From NCBI RefSeq assembly GCF_037094685.1, contig NZ_CP146614.1, positions 930,001 to 994,000 on the forward strand: 64,000 nucleotides of DNA. The letters are read 5' to 3'. This DNA is from Massilia sp. METH4. GTDB lineage: Bacteria > Pseudomonadota > Gammaproteobacteria > Burkholderiales > Burkholderiaceae_D. Each line of letters begins with the position of its first letter. The stretch's first letter is position 1. The notes below the pieces were generated by a model, which saw only the letters and a program-made list of their open reading frames with translations, did not search any database and was not told where the DNA came from. Shown here one piece after another: positions 1 to 9,413 of the stretch. The position numbers and the translations under genes are program-made.

Positions 1-205
1 CATGTGTTTCGACGATGCCTACCAGCGGCCGCATGCCCTCGGCCTGCAGCTTGCGCGCCGCCGACAGCATCGCGTACGTCTTGCCCACGCCGGCGGAAGC
101 GCCGAAATAGACGCGCAGCCGGCCCCGCGCGGCGCGCTGTTCGCGGGCCTGGACCTGCGCCAGCAAGGTGTCCGGGTCGGGGCGTTGGCTGTCGATGGGG
201 ATCAT
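1..205 (-). CDS. kdpD: KdpD sensor histidine kinase, N-terminal fragment (cut by window edge)
   Basis: Only the first 68 codons are present; the gene runs off the left edge. The start ATG is at 205, 18 bases after the kdpC stop. The fragment shows the KdpD N-terminal nucleotide-binding signature: a Walker A loop GASAGVGKTYAML at about residues 36-48. KdpD is the membrane sensor kinase that senses K+ limitation and turgor and phosphorylates KdpE, which switches on kdpFABC. Its place immediately after kdpC on the same strand is the usual enterobacterial and burkholderial order. The ribosome site is weak, so it may be translated by coupling to kdpC. kdpE should lie beyond the window, but that cannot be seen. 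Confidence 0.9.
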   Translation of the reverse strand, partial: MIPIDSQRPDPDTLLAQVQAREQRAARGRLRVYFGASAGVGKTYAMLSAARKLQAEGMRPLVGIVETH

Positions 206-223
206 GCGCGGCAGTGTAGACGA

Positions 224-808
224 TTACAGTGTGTCGAGGGCCAGCGCATCTAAAGCCATATTCAGGGCCAGCACATTCACCTTCGGTTCGCCGAGAAAGC
301 CGAACAGCGGCCGGTCGGCGTGGCGTTCGATCAGCTCCCGCACGCGCGCCGGGTCGATGCCGCGGGCGCGCGCCACGCGGTTCGCCTGGTACTTCGCGGC
401 GGCCAGGCTGATGTCGGGATCGATGCCGCTGGCCGATGCCGTCACGAGATCGACCGGTACCGGTGCCGTGTTGCGGGGGTCGAGCTCGCGCAGCGCCGCG
501 ATGCGCCCCTTCACGGCATCGATCAGCGCCGGGTTCAGCGGCCCCTGGTTCGATCCGGACGAGCCGGCCGCATTGTTCGGCTGCGGCGCCGTGGCCGACG
601 GGCGGCCCCGGAAGTAGCGCGGCGAGGTGAATGCCTGGCCGATCAGGCGGGAACCGACGGCCTGGCCGTCGCGGACAACGAGGCTGCCGGCGGCCCGGTC
701 GGACCAGGCGACCTTGCCGAAGCCCGTCACCGCGTACGGATAGACGATGCCGCAGACGAGTGTAAGAGCGGCGAAGATGGTCACGGCGGGGCGGAGATGG
801 GAAATCAT
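224..808 (-). CDS. kdpC: KdpC, potassium-transporting ATPase chaperone subunit
   Basis: A 194-residue protein of normal KdpC length with one N-terminal membrane helix (residues about 5-27). The family blocks are visible: SRLIGQAFTSPRYFRGRPSA near residue 53, the asparagine/serine-rich NNAAGSSGSNQGP loop, and the conserved SASGIDPDIS segment. KdpC joins KdpA and KdpB in the inner-membrane K+ pump and is thought to raise ATP affinity. It starts 10 bases after the kdpB stop and ends with TAA, 18 bases before kdpD, so it is an internal operon gene. Nothing is missing or odd. Confidence 0.96.
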   Translation of the reverse strand: MISHLRPAVTIFAALTLVCGIVYPYAVTGFGKVAWSDRAAGSLVVRDGQAVGSRLIGQAFTSPRYFRGRPSATAPQPNNAAGSSGSNQGPLNPALIDAVKGRIAALRELDPRNTAPVPVDLVTASASGIDPDISLAAAKYQANRVARARGIDPARVRELIERHADRPLFGFLGEPKVNVLALNMALDALALDTL

Positions 809-818
809 GACGATCCTT

Positions 819-2906
819 TCAGACGAGGTTCAGCGCGGCCAGCGCCATGTCGATCAGCTTGATGCCGATAAAGGGCAGCACGAGGCCGCCCAGGCCGTAC
901 ACGAGCAGGTTGCGGCGCAGCAGCACGGCGGCGCCCAGGGCCCGGTACTTCACGCCCTTCAACGCCAGCGGGATCAGGAACACGATGATCAGCGCATTGA
1001 AGATCACGGCGGACATGATCGCCGAGTCGGGGCTGGCGAGCGCCATCACGTTCAGGCTGTTCAGCTGCGGGTAGGTGCCCACGAAGGCGGCCGGGATGAT
1101 GGCGAAGTACTTCGCCACGTCGTTGGCGACCGAGAACGTGGTCAGCGCACCGCGCGTCATCAGCATCTGCTTGCCGATCTCCACGATCTCCAGCAGCTTG
1201 GTCGGGTTCGAGTCCAGGTCGACCATATTGCCCGCCTCCTTGGCGGCCTGGGTGCCCGTGTTCATTGCCACCGCCACGTCGGCCTGGGCCAGGGCCGGCG
1301 CGTCGTTGGTGCCGTCGCCCGTCATCGCCACCAGCCGGCCCTCGGCCTGCTGACTGCGGATCAGCTTCAATTTATCTTCCGGCGTCGCTTCGGCCAGGAA
1401 GTCGTCCACGCCCGCCTCGGCGGCGATCGCCGACGCCGTGAGCCGGTTGTCGCCCGTGATCATCACGGTGCGGATGCCCATCCTGCGCAGTTCGGCGAAG
1501 CGCTCGCGGATGCCGGCCTTGACGATGTCCTTCAGCTCGACCACGCCCATCACCCGGCCGTCGTCCACGACGACGAGCGGCGTGCTGCCGCGGCGCGCCA
1601 CGTCGTCCGCCAGCCTTGCCACCTCGCCCGGCCAGCGCCCGCCCTGCGTTTCCACGTAGCGGCGGATCGTGTCCATCGCGCCCTTGCGCACCTGCCGTTC
1701 GCCAATATCGGCGCCGCTCATGCGCGTCTGTGCCGTGAATTCCACGAACGCGATCTCGCCGCCACCGCCCACGGCCGCCAGCTCGTGCTCGCGTTCATCG
1801 ATCGTGAATCTCTGGCGCGCGAGCACCACGATGCTGCGCCCTTCCGGCGTTTCGTCGGCCATCGAGGCGAGGCGCGCCGAGCGCGCCAGCTGCTCTTCGG
1901 TCACGCCGGGCGCCGGCAGGAAGGCCGACGCCTGGCGGTTGCCGTGCGTGATCGTGCCCGTCTTGTCGAGCAGGAGCACGTCCACGTCGCCGGCCGCTTC
2001 CACGGCGCGGCCCGACGTGGCGATCACGTTCGCGCCCATCATGCGGCTCATGCCGGCCACGCCGATCGCCGACAGCAGGCCGCCGATCGTGGTGGGGATC
2101 AGGCACACGAGGAGCGCGATCAGCACGGTGACCGTCACGGGCGTGCCACTGCCCGCCGCCGCCACGGAGAACAGCGAGAACGGCAGCAGGGTCACCGTCA
2201 CCACGAGGAACACGATGGTCAGCGCGACCAGGAGGATCGTCAGGGCGATCTCGTTCGGCGTCTTCTGGCGCCTGGCCCCCTCCACCATCGAGATCATGCG
2301 GTCGATGAATGCCTCCCCCGGATCGACGGAAACGCGGACCACGAGCCAGTCCGACAGCACGCGGGTGCCACCCGTGACGGACGAGAAATCGCCGCCGGAT
2401 TCGCGGATCACGGGCGCCGATTCGCCCGTGATGGCGCTTTCGTCGACGGAAGCGACGCCTTCGATCACCTCGCCGTCGGCCGGGATCACGTCGCCGGCTT
2501 CCACCAGTACCGTCATGCCCTTGCGCAGGTCCGTGGCCGGCACGGGCAGCCATGTGGTGCCGTACTTCGGCGTGGCCAGCTTCTTCGCCGTGACCGTGGC
2601 CTTCAGCGCCCGCAGCGACGCGGCCTGCGCCTTGCTGCGCCCTTCGGCCAGCGCCTCGGCGAAGTTCGCGAACAGCACCGTGAACCACAGCCACACGGCA
2701 ATCGCGAGAATGAAGCCGGCATTTGCGTCACCCGGCACCTCGCCCTCCCCGCCCAGCGCCTGGGCGGCCAGCAGCGTGGTGGCGATGCTGCCCACGTAGA
2801 CGACGAACATGACCGGGCTTCTCAGCTGCGCGCGCGGGTGCAGCTTGCGCATCGCGTCCAGCAGGGCCGGGCCGATGAGCTGGCGGTCGAACAATGTCCT
2901 GTTCAT
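819..2906 (-). CDS. kdpB: KdpB, P-type ATPase catalytic subunit
   Basis: 695 residues. KdpB is the P-type ATPase that hydrolyses ATP to drive K+ through KdpA. It carries the phosphorylation motif [12 protein letters not shown] (Asp at about residue 308), the TGES actuator loop ([10 protein letters not shown], about residue 160), and the hinge [22 protein letters not shown]. Hydrophobic segments near the N terminus ([11 protein letters not shown]), around residues 220-270 and in the C-terminal third fit the seven-helix KdpB fold. The start ATG is 10 bases from the kdpA stop. Length and motifs match the family with no disruptions. Confidence 0.98.
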   Translation of the reverse strand: MNRTLFDRQLIGPALLDAMRKLHPRAQLRSPVMFVVYVGSIATTLLAAQALGGEGEVPGDANAGFILAIAVWLWFTVLFANFAEALAEGRSKAQAASLRALKATVTAKKLATPKYGTTWLPVPATDLRKGMTVLVEAGDVIPADGEVIEGVASVDESAITGESAPVIRESGGDFSSVTGGTRVLSDWLVVRVSVDPGEAFIDRMISMVEGARRQKTPNEIALTILLVALTIVFLVVTVTLLPFSLFSVAAAGSGTPVTVTVLIALLVCLIPTTIGGLLSAIGVAGMSRMMGANVIATSGRAVEAAGDVDVLLLDKTGTITHGNRQASAFLPAPGVTEEQLARSARLASMADETPEGRSIVVLARQRFTIDEREHELAAVGGGGEIAFVEFTAQTRMSGADIGERQVRKGAMDTIRRYVETQGGRWPGEVARLADDVARRGSTPLVVVDDGRVMGVVELKDIVKAGIRERFAELRRMGIRTVMITGDNRLTASAIAAEAGVDDFLAEATPEDKLKLIRSQQAEGRLVAMTGDGTNDAPALAQADVAVAMNTGTQAAKEAGNMVDLDSNPTKLLEIVEIGKQMLMTRGALTTFSVANDVAKYFAIIPAAFVGTYPQLNSLNVMALASPDSAIMSAVIFNALIIVFLIPLALKGVKYRALGAAVLLRRNLLVYGLGGLVLPFIGIKLIDMALAALNLV

Positions 2907-2916
2907 TTCAAACCTC

Positions 2917-4629
2917 TCATTGGAAAAGTTGCAGGTGCTCGACGACCGGGCCCAGCGCCAGCGCCGGCACGTAATTGAGCACGCCCACCAGCAGCACCAC
3001 GCCGATCAGCAGGGCGACGAACAGCGGGCCGTGCGTGGGCATCGTGCCGCTGGTGACGGGCAGCCGCGCCTTGGCCGCCAGCGAGCCGGCAATGGCCAGC
3101 ACGGGCACGATCACGGCGAAGCGGCCGAACCACATGGCGATCGCCAGCATCGTGTTGTAGAACGGCGTGTTGGCCGACAGCCCGGCGAACGCGCTGCCGT
3201 TGTTGTTGGCGGCGGAGCTGAACGCATACAGGATCTCGGAAAAGCCGTGCGCGCCCGGGTTGGCGATGCCGGCCATGCCGGCGGCCGAGACTACCGCGAT
3301 GGCGGTGCCGGACAGCACGAGCACGGGCGTGACGAGGATGGCGATCGACGTCATCTTCATCTCATACGCCTGCACCTTCTTGCCCAGGTATTCCGGCGTG
3401 CGGCCGATCATCAGCCCGGCGATGAACACGGCCAGGATCGCGAACACCAGCATGCCGTACAGGCCAGAACCCACGCCGCCGAAGATCACCTCGCCGAACT
3501 GCATCAGCAGCAGCGGCACCGCGCCGCCCAGCGGCATCAGCGAATCGTGCATGGCGTTGACCGCGCCGCACGAGGCGGCCGTGGTCACGGCGGCGAACAG
3601 CGACGAGGCGGCGATGCCGAAGCGGGTTTCCTTGCCTTCCATGTTGCCGCCGGCTTGCAGGCTGCTCGCCACCTGGTCTACGCCGAGCGCTTGCAACGCG
3701 GGATGCGCTTGCTGCTCGGCGGCGAACACCACGAGCGTCATCAGCACGAAGACGACCGTCATGGCGGCCAGCACGGCCCAGCCCTGGCGGATGTCGCCGA
3801 CCATGCGGCCAAAGGCGAAGCACAGCGCGGTCGGAATCAGGAAGATGGCGATCATTTGCGCGAAATTCGTCAGCGCCGTGGGGTTCTCGAACGGATGCGC
3901 CGAGTTGGCGTTGAAGAAGCCGCCGCCGTTCGTGCCCAGCAGCTTGATCGCTTCCTGCGACGCGACGGGCCCCATGGCGATCGTCTGCGTGCCGCCGTCG
4001 AGCGTGGCGAACGTGCGGTAGGCGTCGAAGTTCTGGATCACGCCCTGGCTCATCAGGAACAGCGCGAACAGCAGCGACAGCGGCAGCAGCACGTACAGCG
4101 TGGCGCGGGTGACGTCGACCCAGAAGTTGCCGATCGAGGCGCTGGACTTGCCGGCGAAGCCGCGGATCAGCGCAAACACGACGGCGATGCCGGTGGCCGC
4201 GGACAGGAAGTTCTGGCCGGCCAGCGCCACCATCTGCGTCAGGTAGCTCATCGTCTGCTCGCCCGCGTAGCCCTGCCAGTTCGTGTTGGCGACGAAGCTC
4301 ACGGCCGTGTTGAACGAGGAATCGGGGTTCACGTTGCCCAGGCCTTGCGGATTGAGCGGGAGCCACGCTTGCAGCCTTTGCACGCCGTAGACGAACAGCG
4401 TGCCGAGGGTATTGAAGACGACCAGCGCGATCGCGTAGGCTTTCCAATCCTGCGCGCCATGTACGCCGGCGAGCCGGTACAGGCCCCGCTCGGCCCCGTG
4501 CAGCCAGCCCAGGCGGCGAACCGGCACATCGGCGTCGCCAACGCGGGCAAGATACGCGCCCAGCGGCCAGGCCAGCGCCAGCAGCACGGCCAGGAATACC
4601 GCCAACAGCGTCAAGGATTGCGCAGTCAC
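2917..4629 (-). CDS. kdpA: KdpA, potassium-binding channel-like subunit
   Basis: 570 residues starting at a GTG (4629) that overlaps the kdpF stop as GTGA; a GGAGG-type ribosome site lies just upstream inside kdpF. The frame stays open upstream, but the GTG gives the family-typical N terminus [20 protein letters not shown]. KdpA is a superfamily-K+-channel-like protein that selects K+. The filter-type repeats are visible, notably [20 protein letters not shown] (Gly-rich filter) and the [11 protein letters not shown] loop. About ten hydrophobic segments are spread along the protein. Overlap with kdpF suggests translational coupling. Confidence 0.97.
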   Translation of the reverse strand: MTAQSLTLLAVFLAVLLALAWPLGAYLARVGDADVPVRRLGWLHGAERGLYRLAGVHGAQDWKAYAIALVVFNTLGTLFVYGVQRLQAWLPLNPQGLGNVNPDSSFNTAVSFVANTNWQGYAGEQTMSYLTQMVALAGQNFLSAATGIAVVFALIRGFAGKSSASIGNFWVDVTRATLYVLLPLSLLFALFLMSQGVIQNFDAYRTFATLDGGTQTIAMGPVASQEAIKLLGTNGGGFFNANSAHPFENPTALTNFAQMIAIFLIPTALCFAFGRMVGDIRQGWAVLAAMTVVFVLMTLVVFAAEQQAHPALQALGVDQVASSLQAGGNMEGKETRFGIAASSLFAAVTTAASCGAVNAMHDSLMPLGGAVPLLLMQFGEVIFGGVGSGLYGMLVFAILAVFIAGLMIGRTPEYLGKKVQAYEMKMTSIAILVTPVLVLSGTAIAVVSAAGMAGIANPGAHGFSEILYAFSSAANNNGSAFAGLSANTPFYNTMLAIAMWFGRFAVIVPVLAIAGSLAAKARLPVTSGTMPTHGPLFVALLIGVVLLVGVLNYVPALALGPVVEHLQLFQ

Positions 4630-4727
4630 AGGTCCTCCGCTTTCAGCAGCGCCACCAGCAGGTAGACGAGCAGGCCGGCGGCGGTAACGGCGCCGACCGC
4701 GTAGACGAGGTTCATGACCAGGTTCAT
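4626..4727 (-). CDS. kdpF: KdpF, small stabilising subunit of the Kdp ATPase
   Basis: A 33-residue single-span peptide ([33 protein letters not shown] in short form: hydrophobic core, then LLKAEDL). The [10 protein letters not shown](D/R)L tail is the KdpF signature. KdpF is a lipid-like stabiliser of the KdpABC complex. Two ATGs four codons apart give a duplicated MNLV; the inner one (4715) would give the usual 29 residues. The outer ATG overlaps the stop of an upstream micro-ORF (ATGA), and the gene's own stop overlaps the kdpA GTG (GTGA). It thus sits in an unbroken chain of overlapping reading frames. Confidence 0.93.
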   Translation of the reverse strand: MNLVMNLVYAVGAVTAAGLLVYLLVALLKAEDL

Positions 4728-4816
4728 GACGATTCGCCCAGCCGCGCGCAGGCGACCGCCATGCCGCACACGAGTGCCGCGCAGGCGCCGATCGCGGCAA
4801 TGAAAATGATGTCCAT
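4724..4816 (-). CDS. 30-residue hydrophobic micro-protein leading the kdp operon
   Basis: I translate ATG 4816 to TGA 4724 as a 30-residue peptide beginning [18 protein letters not shown] and ending ACARLGESS. It has one membrane-spanning stretch (residues about 3-23) with three cysteines, and a short polar tail. A GAAGGGAAG ribosome site precedes it. Its TGA overlaps the kdpF ATG (ATGA), exactly as kdpF overlaps kdpA, so it is positioned as the first cistron of the kdp mRNA. Size and topology resemble KdpF itself. It could be a second small subunit, a leader that couples translation, or a non-functional reading frame. Function is unknown; that it is coding is inference from start, stop overlap and hydrophobicity. 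Confidence 0.6.
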   Translation of the reverse strand: MDIIFIAAIGACAALVCGMAVACARLGESS

Positions 4817-4895
4817 CGCTTCCCTTCAAGGGTTGTTGTCAGGGAAATCAGCTTATCGACGGGGGTCTAAAAACGGGGTAAAGACTTGCTGGCGA

Positions 4896-4914
4896 GGTAT
4901 AAACAAGGTATAAA
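4896..4914 (-). promoter_or_regulatory. KdpE-like direct-repeat operator of kdp
   Basis: On the minus strand the octamer TTTATACC occurs twice with a 3-base gap (4914-4907 and 4903-4896), an 11-bp period, about one helical turn. Known KdpE sites are T-rich direct repeats of the TTTATA-N5-TTTACA type, so this matches the expected activator site. It lies about 80 bp upstream of the first kdp-operon ATG. A weaker third element, CTTTACCCC, lies nearer the genes. The identity of the regulator is inferred from the neighbouring kdp genes. Confidence 0.65.
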
Positions 4915-4926
4915 AACGCCTTTTTA

Positions 4927-4942
4927 CTGTATATTCATACAG
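4927..4942. promoter_or_regulatory. LexA (SOS) box between kdp and parE
   Basis: CTGTATATTCATACAG is a full CTGT-N8-ACAG SOS box with an A/T-rich centre, flanked by TA on the left, very close to the proteobacterial LexA consensus. It lies 93 bp before the parE ATG and about 110 bp before the first kdp-operon gene, just beyond the KdpE-like repeats. It could repress either direction. Neither parE nor kdp is a textbook SOS gene, so the assignment rests on sequence match alone. Confidence 0.6.
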
Positions 4943-4970
4943 TCATCGGCAGGATGGGCAGCGAGAGCGC

Positions 4971-5001
4971 TTGCTTTCCCGCCCGGCGCCTCGGCTAGAA
5001 T
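4971..5001 (+). promoter_or_regulatory. Putative sigma-70 promoter of parE-parC
   Basis: TTGCTT (4971-4976) and TAGAAT (4996-5001) are separated by 19 bases, giving a predicted start near 5008 and a leader of about 27 bases before the parE ATG. The spacer is long, so this is only a moderate candidate. The LexA-like box ends 28 bases upstream of the -35. Confidence 0.35.
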
Positions 5002-5034
5002 GCCGGACTAACTCAAAACCGCAACAAGTCAAGT

Positions 5035-7032
5035 ATGGCCACGAAAAAACCTGTTTCCGACTACAGCGAATCATCGATCCGCGTGCTGAAGGGCCTGGAG
5101 CCTGTCAAGCAGCGCCCCGGCATGTATACCCGCACGGAAAATCCGCTGCACATCATCCAGGAGGTGATCGACAACGCATCGGACGAAGCGCTGGGCGGCC
5201 ATTGCCGGAACATCGTCGTCACGCAGAATGCGGACGGCAGCATCACCGTCGAGGATGACGGCCGCGGCATCCCCGTCGGCCTGCACCCGGAAGAAAACGT
5301 GCCCACGGTGGAAATCGTGTTCACCCGCCTGCACGCCGGCGGCAAGTTCGACAAGGGCTCGGGCGGCGCCTATGCGTTCTCGGGCGGCCTGCACGGCGTG
5401 GGCGTCTCCGTCACCAACGCGCTGTCCAAGCGCCTGGAAATCAATGTGTGGCGCAAGGACGACAAGGGCAACGGATACCACACGATCGCGTTCGAGAACG
5501 GCGACCTGGTGCAACCGCTGACCTCCGGCCCGGCGCCGAAGGATGGTAAAAAGTCCGGCACGCGCGTCACCGCCTGGCCCGACCCGAAATATTTCGATTC
5601 GCCGCTGATCTCGCAGGTCGAGCTGCAACGGCTGCTGCGCTCGAAGGCGGTGCTGCTGCCGGGTGTTTCCGTCACGCTCAAGAATGAGAAGACGGGCGAT
5701 TCGCAGACGTGGCAATACAACGACGGCCTGCGCGGCTACCTTACCGAAGCGCTGGCGCAGAGCGGCAATGGCGAAACCTTCGTGCCCCTGTTCGAAGGCG
5801 AGCAATTCGCCGGCCCCGATGCGGAAGGCTTTGCCGAGGGCGAAGGCGCCTCGTGGGTGGTGGCGTGGACGGAAGAAGGCTCGATCATGCGCGAGTCCTA
5901 CGTGAACCTGATCCCCACTCCGAACGGCGGCACCCACGAATCGGGCCTGCGCGAAGGCTTGTTCGGCGCCATGAAGAACTTCGTGGAGCTGCACTCGCTG
6001 CTGCCGAAGGGCGTCAAATTGCTGCCGGAAGACGTGTTCGCGCGCGCTTCCTTCGTGTTGTCTGCCAAGGTGCTGGACCCGCAGTTCCAGGGCCAGATCA
6101 AGGAGCGCCTGAACTCGCGCGATGCGGTGCGCCTCGTCTCGACCTTCTCCAAGCCGGCGCTGGAACTGTGGCTGAACCAGCACATCGACTGGGGCAAGAA
6201 GCTGGCCGAACTCGTCATCAAGCAGGCGCAATCGCGCCTGCGCTCGGCGCAGAAGGTGGAAAAGAAGAAGTCGTCCGGCGTGGCCGTGTTGCCGGGCAAG
6301 CTGACCGATTGCGAATCCACCGACGTGTCGCGCACGGAACTGTTCCTCGTCGAGGGTGACTCGGCGGGCGGTTCGGCGAAGATGGGCCGCGACAAGGAAT
6401 TCCAGGCGATCCTGCCGCTGCGCGGCAAGGTGCTGAACTCCTGGGAAACGGACCGCGACCGCCTGTTCGCCAACAACGAGATCCACGATATCGCCGTGGC
6501 GATCGGCGTGGACCCGCACAGCTTCGGCGATACGCCAGACCTGTCGAACCTCCGCTACGGCAAGATCTGCATCCTGTCGGACGCGGACGTGGACGGCTCG
6601 CACATCCAGGTGCTGCTGCTCACGCTGTTCTTCCGCCACTTCCCGGCGCTGATCCAGAACGGCAATATCTGCGTGGCGCGCCCGCCGCTGTACCGCGTGG
6701 ACGCGCCGGCGCGCGGCAAGAAGCCGATCCAGAAACTGTACGCCCTCGATGACGGCGAGCTGACGGCGATCGAGGACAAGCTGCGCAAGGATGGCCTGAA
6801 GGATGGCAGCTGGACCATTTCCCGCTTCAAGGGCCTGGGCGAGATGAACGCCGAGCAGCTGTGGGAAACCACGATGAACCCGGACACGCGGCGCCTGTTG
6901 CCGGTGGCGTTCGGCGACTACGCGCCCACCGAGGCCGCGGCCCGCTTCAACATGCTGATGGGTAAAGGCGAAGCCGCCGCCCGCCGCGCATGGATCGAGG
7001 AACACGGCAACGAAGTCGAAGCAGATATCTAA
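5035..7032 (+). CDS. parE: DNA topoisomerase IV subunit B
   Basis: 665 residues, the ATPase subunit of topoisomerase IV, which decatenates daughter chromosomes with ParC. Visible are the GHKL ATP-binding motif EVIDNASDEALGG (about residue 41), the DDGRGIPV loop, the GGLHGVG lid, and the TOPRIM motifs EGDSAGGSAKMGRD (about residue 439) and DADVDGSHI (about 514). The KFDKGSGGAYAFSGGLHG form is of ParE rather than GyrB type, and the protein lacks the GyrB insertion (GyrB is about 800 residues). parC follows after 16 bases, so the two are an operon. The C terminus ends normally. Confidence 0.97.
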   Translation: MATKKPVSDYSESSIRVLKGLEPVKQRPGMYTRTENPLHIIQEVIDNASDEALGGHCRNIVVTQNADGSITVEDDGRGIPVGLHPEENVPTVEIVFTRLHAGGKFDKGSGGAYAFSGGLHGVGVSVTNALSKRLEINVWRKDDKGNGYHTIAFENGDLVQPLTSGPAPKDGKKSGTRVTAWPDPKYFDSPLISQVELQRLLRSKAVLLPGVSVTLKNEKTGDSQTWQYNDGLRGYLTEALAQSGNGETFVPLFEGEQFAGPDAEGFAEGEGASWVVAWTEEGSIMRESYVNLIPTPNGGTHESGLREGLFGAMKNFVELHSLLPKGVKLLPEDVFARASFVLSAKVLDPQFQGQIKERLNSRDAVRLVSTFSKPALELWLNQHIDWGKKLAELVIKQAQSRLRSAQKVEKKKSSGVAVLPGKLTDCESTDVSRTELFLVEGDSAGGSAKMGRDKEFQAILPLRGKVLNSWETDRDRLFANNEIHDIAVAIGVDPHSFGDTPDLSNLRYGKICILSDADVDGSHIQVLLLTLFFRHFPALIQNGNICVARPPLYRVDAPARGKKPIQKLYALDDGELTAIEDKLRKDGLKDGSWTISRFKGLGEMNAEQLWETTMNPDTRRLLPVAFGDYAPTEAAARFNMLMGKGEAAARRAWIEEHGNEVEADI

Positions 7033-7048
7033 AATTTGAAGAAGCACC

Positions 7049-9391
7049 ATGAGCCAAGCAAACCTTTTTGACGCACCGCTGCCGGAAGAACCCGGCAATA
7101 ACGGCAATGGCGGCGACGGCGGCGAATCGCTGACCCTCTCGACCTTTGCCGAACGCGCCTACCTCGACTACGCGATCTCCGTGGTGAAGGGCCGCGCCCT
7201 GCCCGACGTGTGCGACGGCCAGAAGCCCGTGCAGCGCCGCATCCTGTACTCGATGAACGAGCTGGGGCTGAACGCCACGGCGAAACCGCGCAAGTCGGCC
7301 ACCGTGGTCGGCGACGTGCTGGGTAAATTGCACCCGCACGGCGACCAGTCCGTGTACGACGCGCTGGTGCGCATGGCGCAGGACTTTTCGCTGCGTTACC
7401 CGCTGATCGATGGCCAGGGCAACTTCGGCTCGCGCGACGGCGACGGCGCCGCGGCGATGCGTTACACGGAAGCCCGCCTGACGCCGATCGCCAAGCTGCT
7501 GCTGGACGAGATCGACCAGGGCACCGTGGATTTCATCCCGAACTACGACGGCTCGACGGAAGAGCCGGCGCTGCTGCCGGCACGCCTGCCGATGACGCTG
7601 CTGAACGGCGCGTCCGGCATCGCCGTGGGCATGGCGACGGAAATCCCGTCGCACAACCTGCGCGAGGTGGCCGCCGCCACCGTGGCGCTGATCCGCAACC
7701 CGAAGTTCTCGCATGCCGAGCTGATGGAACTGATGCCCGGCCCGGACTTCCCGGGCGGCGGCCAGCTGATCACGCCGCAGGCGCAGATCACGGACATGTA
7801 CGCTTCCGGCCGCGGCAGCATGAAGGTGCGCGCGCGCTGGAAGATCGAGGAACTGGCGCGCGGCCAGTGGCAGGCCGTCGTGTACGAACTGCCGCCGGGC
7901 ACCTCGGCGCAGCGCGTGCTGGAAGAAATCGAGGAATTGACGAACCCGAAGGTCAAGCTGGGCAAGAAGACGCTGTCGCCCGAACAGCTGGCGCTGAAGG
8001 GCCAGATCCTCGGCGCGCTGGACACGATCCGCGACGAATCCGGCCGCGCCGCGCCGGTGCGCCTGGTCTTCGAGCCGAAGTCGAAGAACCAGGACCAGAA
8101 CGAATTCATGCTGATGCTGCTGGCGCACACGTCGCTGGAAACCTCGGTGCCGATGAACCTGGTGATGATCGGCGGCGACGGCCGCCCGCGCCAGAAGGGT
8201 CTCACGGACATCCTGGGCGAGTGGATCACGTTCCGCTTCGCCACCGTGACGCGCCGCACGCAGCACCGCCTCAAGAAGGTCGACGACCGCATCCACATCC
8301 TGGAAGGCCGCGAGACGATCCTGCTCAATATCGACGAGGTGATCCACATCATCCGCAATTCGGATGAGCCGAAGCAGGCGCTGATCGAGCGCTTCAACCT
8401 CTCCGATCGGCAGGCCGAGGACATCCTTGAAATCCGCTTGCGCCAGCTGGCCCGCCTGGAAGCGATCAAGATCGCCCAGGAACTGGCCGAGCTGCGCAAG
8501 GAAAAAGGCACGTTGCAGGACCTGCTGGACAATCCTTCGTCGATGAAGCGGCTGATCATCCGCGAGATCGAGGCCGACGCGAAGCTGTACGGCGATGCCC
8601 GCCGCACGCTGATCGAGGAAGCGCAACGCGCCTCGGTCGAGCAGAAGATCATCGACGAACCGGTCACCGTGATCATTTCGCAGAAGGGCTGGGTGCGCGC
8701 GCGCACCGGCATCGGCCATGACAAGGGCCAGTTCACGTTCAAGGCCGGCGACGCGCTGCACGATGCGATCGAATGCCGCACCGTGGACACGCTGCTGGGC
8801 TTCGGCGACAACGGCCGCGTGTACTCGGTGCCGGTGGCCGCGCTGCCGAACGCGCGCGGCGATGGTGTGCCTATCACGACACTGGTCGACCTGTCCGGCG
8901 GCGCGCGGCTGCTGCACTACTTCGCGGGCCCCGCTGCCACGCAGCTGCTGATGGCGTCCGACGCCGGCTTCGGCTTCATCACGAAGGCGGGCGACATGGT
9001 GAGCCGCCAGAAGAGCGGCAAATCGTTCCTGACGCTGGAGAATGGCGCGAAGCCGCTGGCGCCCACGGTGGTGGCGCCGGAAGCAAGCGCCGTCGCCGTG
9101 GTCTCGGAAAAGGCACGCCTGCTGGTGTTCGGCATCGACGAGATGAAGGTGCTGTCGAACGGCGGCCGCGGCGTGACCTTGATGGAACTGGAACCGAAGG
9201 AAAAGCTGGTGGCCGCCTGCGCGATCACGCAAAAGGGCGTAACCGTGCTGGGTATCGGGAATGCAAGCAAGCCTAAGGAAGAACGCATGACGCCGAACGC
9301 CCTGGCCGAGGGTGAACACTTCGGCAAGCGCGCGAAGAAGGGCAAGCCGATGCCGACGCGGATCAAGCCGACGGGACTCATGCCGAACTGA
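7049..9391 (+). CDS. parC: DNA topoisomerase IV subunit A
   Basis: 780 residues with a GAAGAAG ribosome site. ParC cuts and rejoins DNA; the catalytic tyrosine is Tyr139 in [10 protein letters not shown]. The quinolone-determining region reads [12 protein letters not shown], so Gln100 and Asp104 sit where Escherichia coli ParC has Ser80 and Glu84. This is a natural form in related beta-proteobacteria as far as I recall. The N terminus has a Gly/Asn-rich linker (residues about 12-27). The C-terminal third holds degenerate beta-pinwheel repeats (for example [20 protein letters not shown]). It is the last gene of the parE-parC pair and is followed by a palindrome cluster. Confidence 0.97.
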   Translation: MSQANLFDAPLPEEPGNNGNGGDGGESLTLSTFAERAYLDYAISVVKGRALPDVCDGQKPVQRRILYSMNELGLNATAKPRKSATVVGDVLGKLHPHGDQSVYDALVRMAQDFSLRYPLIDGQGNFGSRDGDGAAAMRYTEARLTPIAKLLLDEIDQGTVDFIPNYDGSTEEPALLPARLPMTLLNGASGIAVGMATEIPSHNLREVAAATVALIRNPKFSHAELMELMPGPDFPGGGQLITPQAQITDMYASGRGSMKVRARWKIEELARGQWQAVVYELPPGTSAQRVLEEIEELTNPKVKLGKKTLSPEQLALKGQILGALDTIRDESGRAAPVRLVFEPKSKNQDQNEFMLMLLAHTSLETSVPMNLVMIGGDGRPRQKGLTDILGEWITFRFATVTRRTQHRLKKVDDRIHILEGRETILLNIDEVIHIIRNSDEPKQALIERFNLSDRQAEDILEIRLRQLARLEAIKIAQELAELRKEKGTLQDLLDNPSSMKRLIIREIEADAKLYGDARRTLIEEAQRASVEQKIIDEPVTVIISQKGWVRARTGIGHDKGQFTFKAGDALHDAIECRTVDTLLGFGDNGRVYSVPVAALPNARGDGVPITTLVDLSGGARLLHYFAGPAATQLLMASDAGFGFITKAGDMVSRQKSGKSFLTLENGAKPLAPTVVAPEASAVAVVSEKARLLVFGIDEMKVLSNGGRGVTLMELEPKEKLVAACAITQKGVTVLGIGNASKPKEERMTPNALAEGEHFGKRAKKGKPMPTRIKPTGLMPN

Positions 9392-9413
9392 GTCGACACG
9401 GCTCGATGCGCTT

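Noticed and set aside
747..2978. Long open frame opposite kdpB (743 codons)
   Set aside because: It is antisense to the clearly conserved kdpB, has an Arg/His-rich composition typical of high-GC shadow frames, and no known domain.
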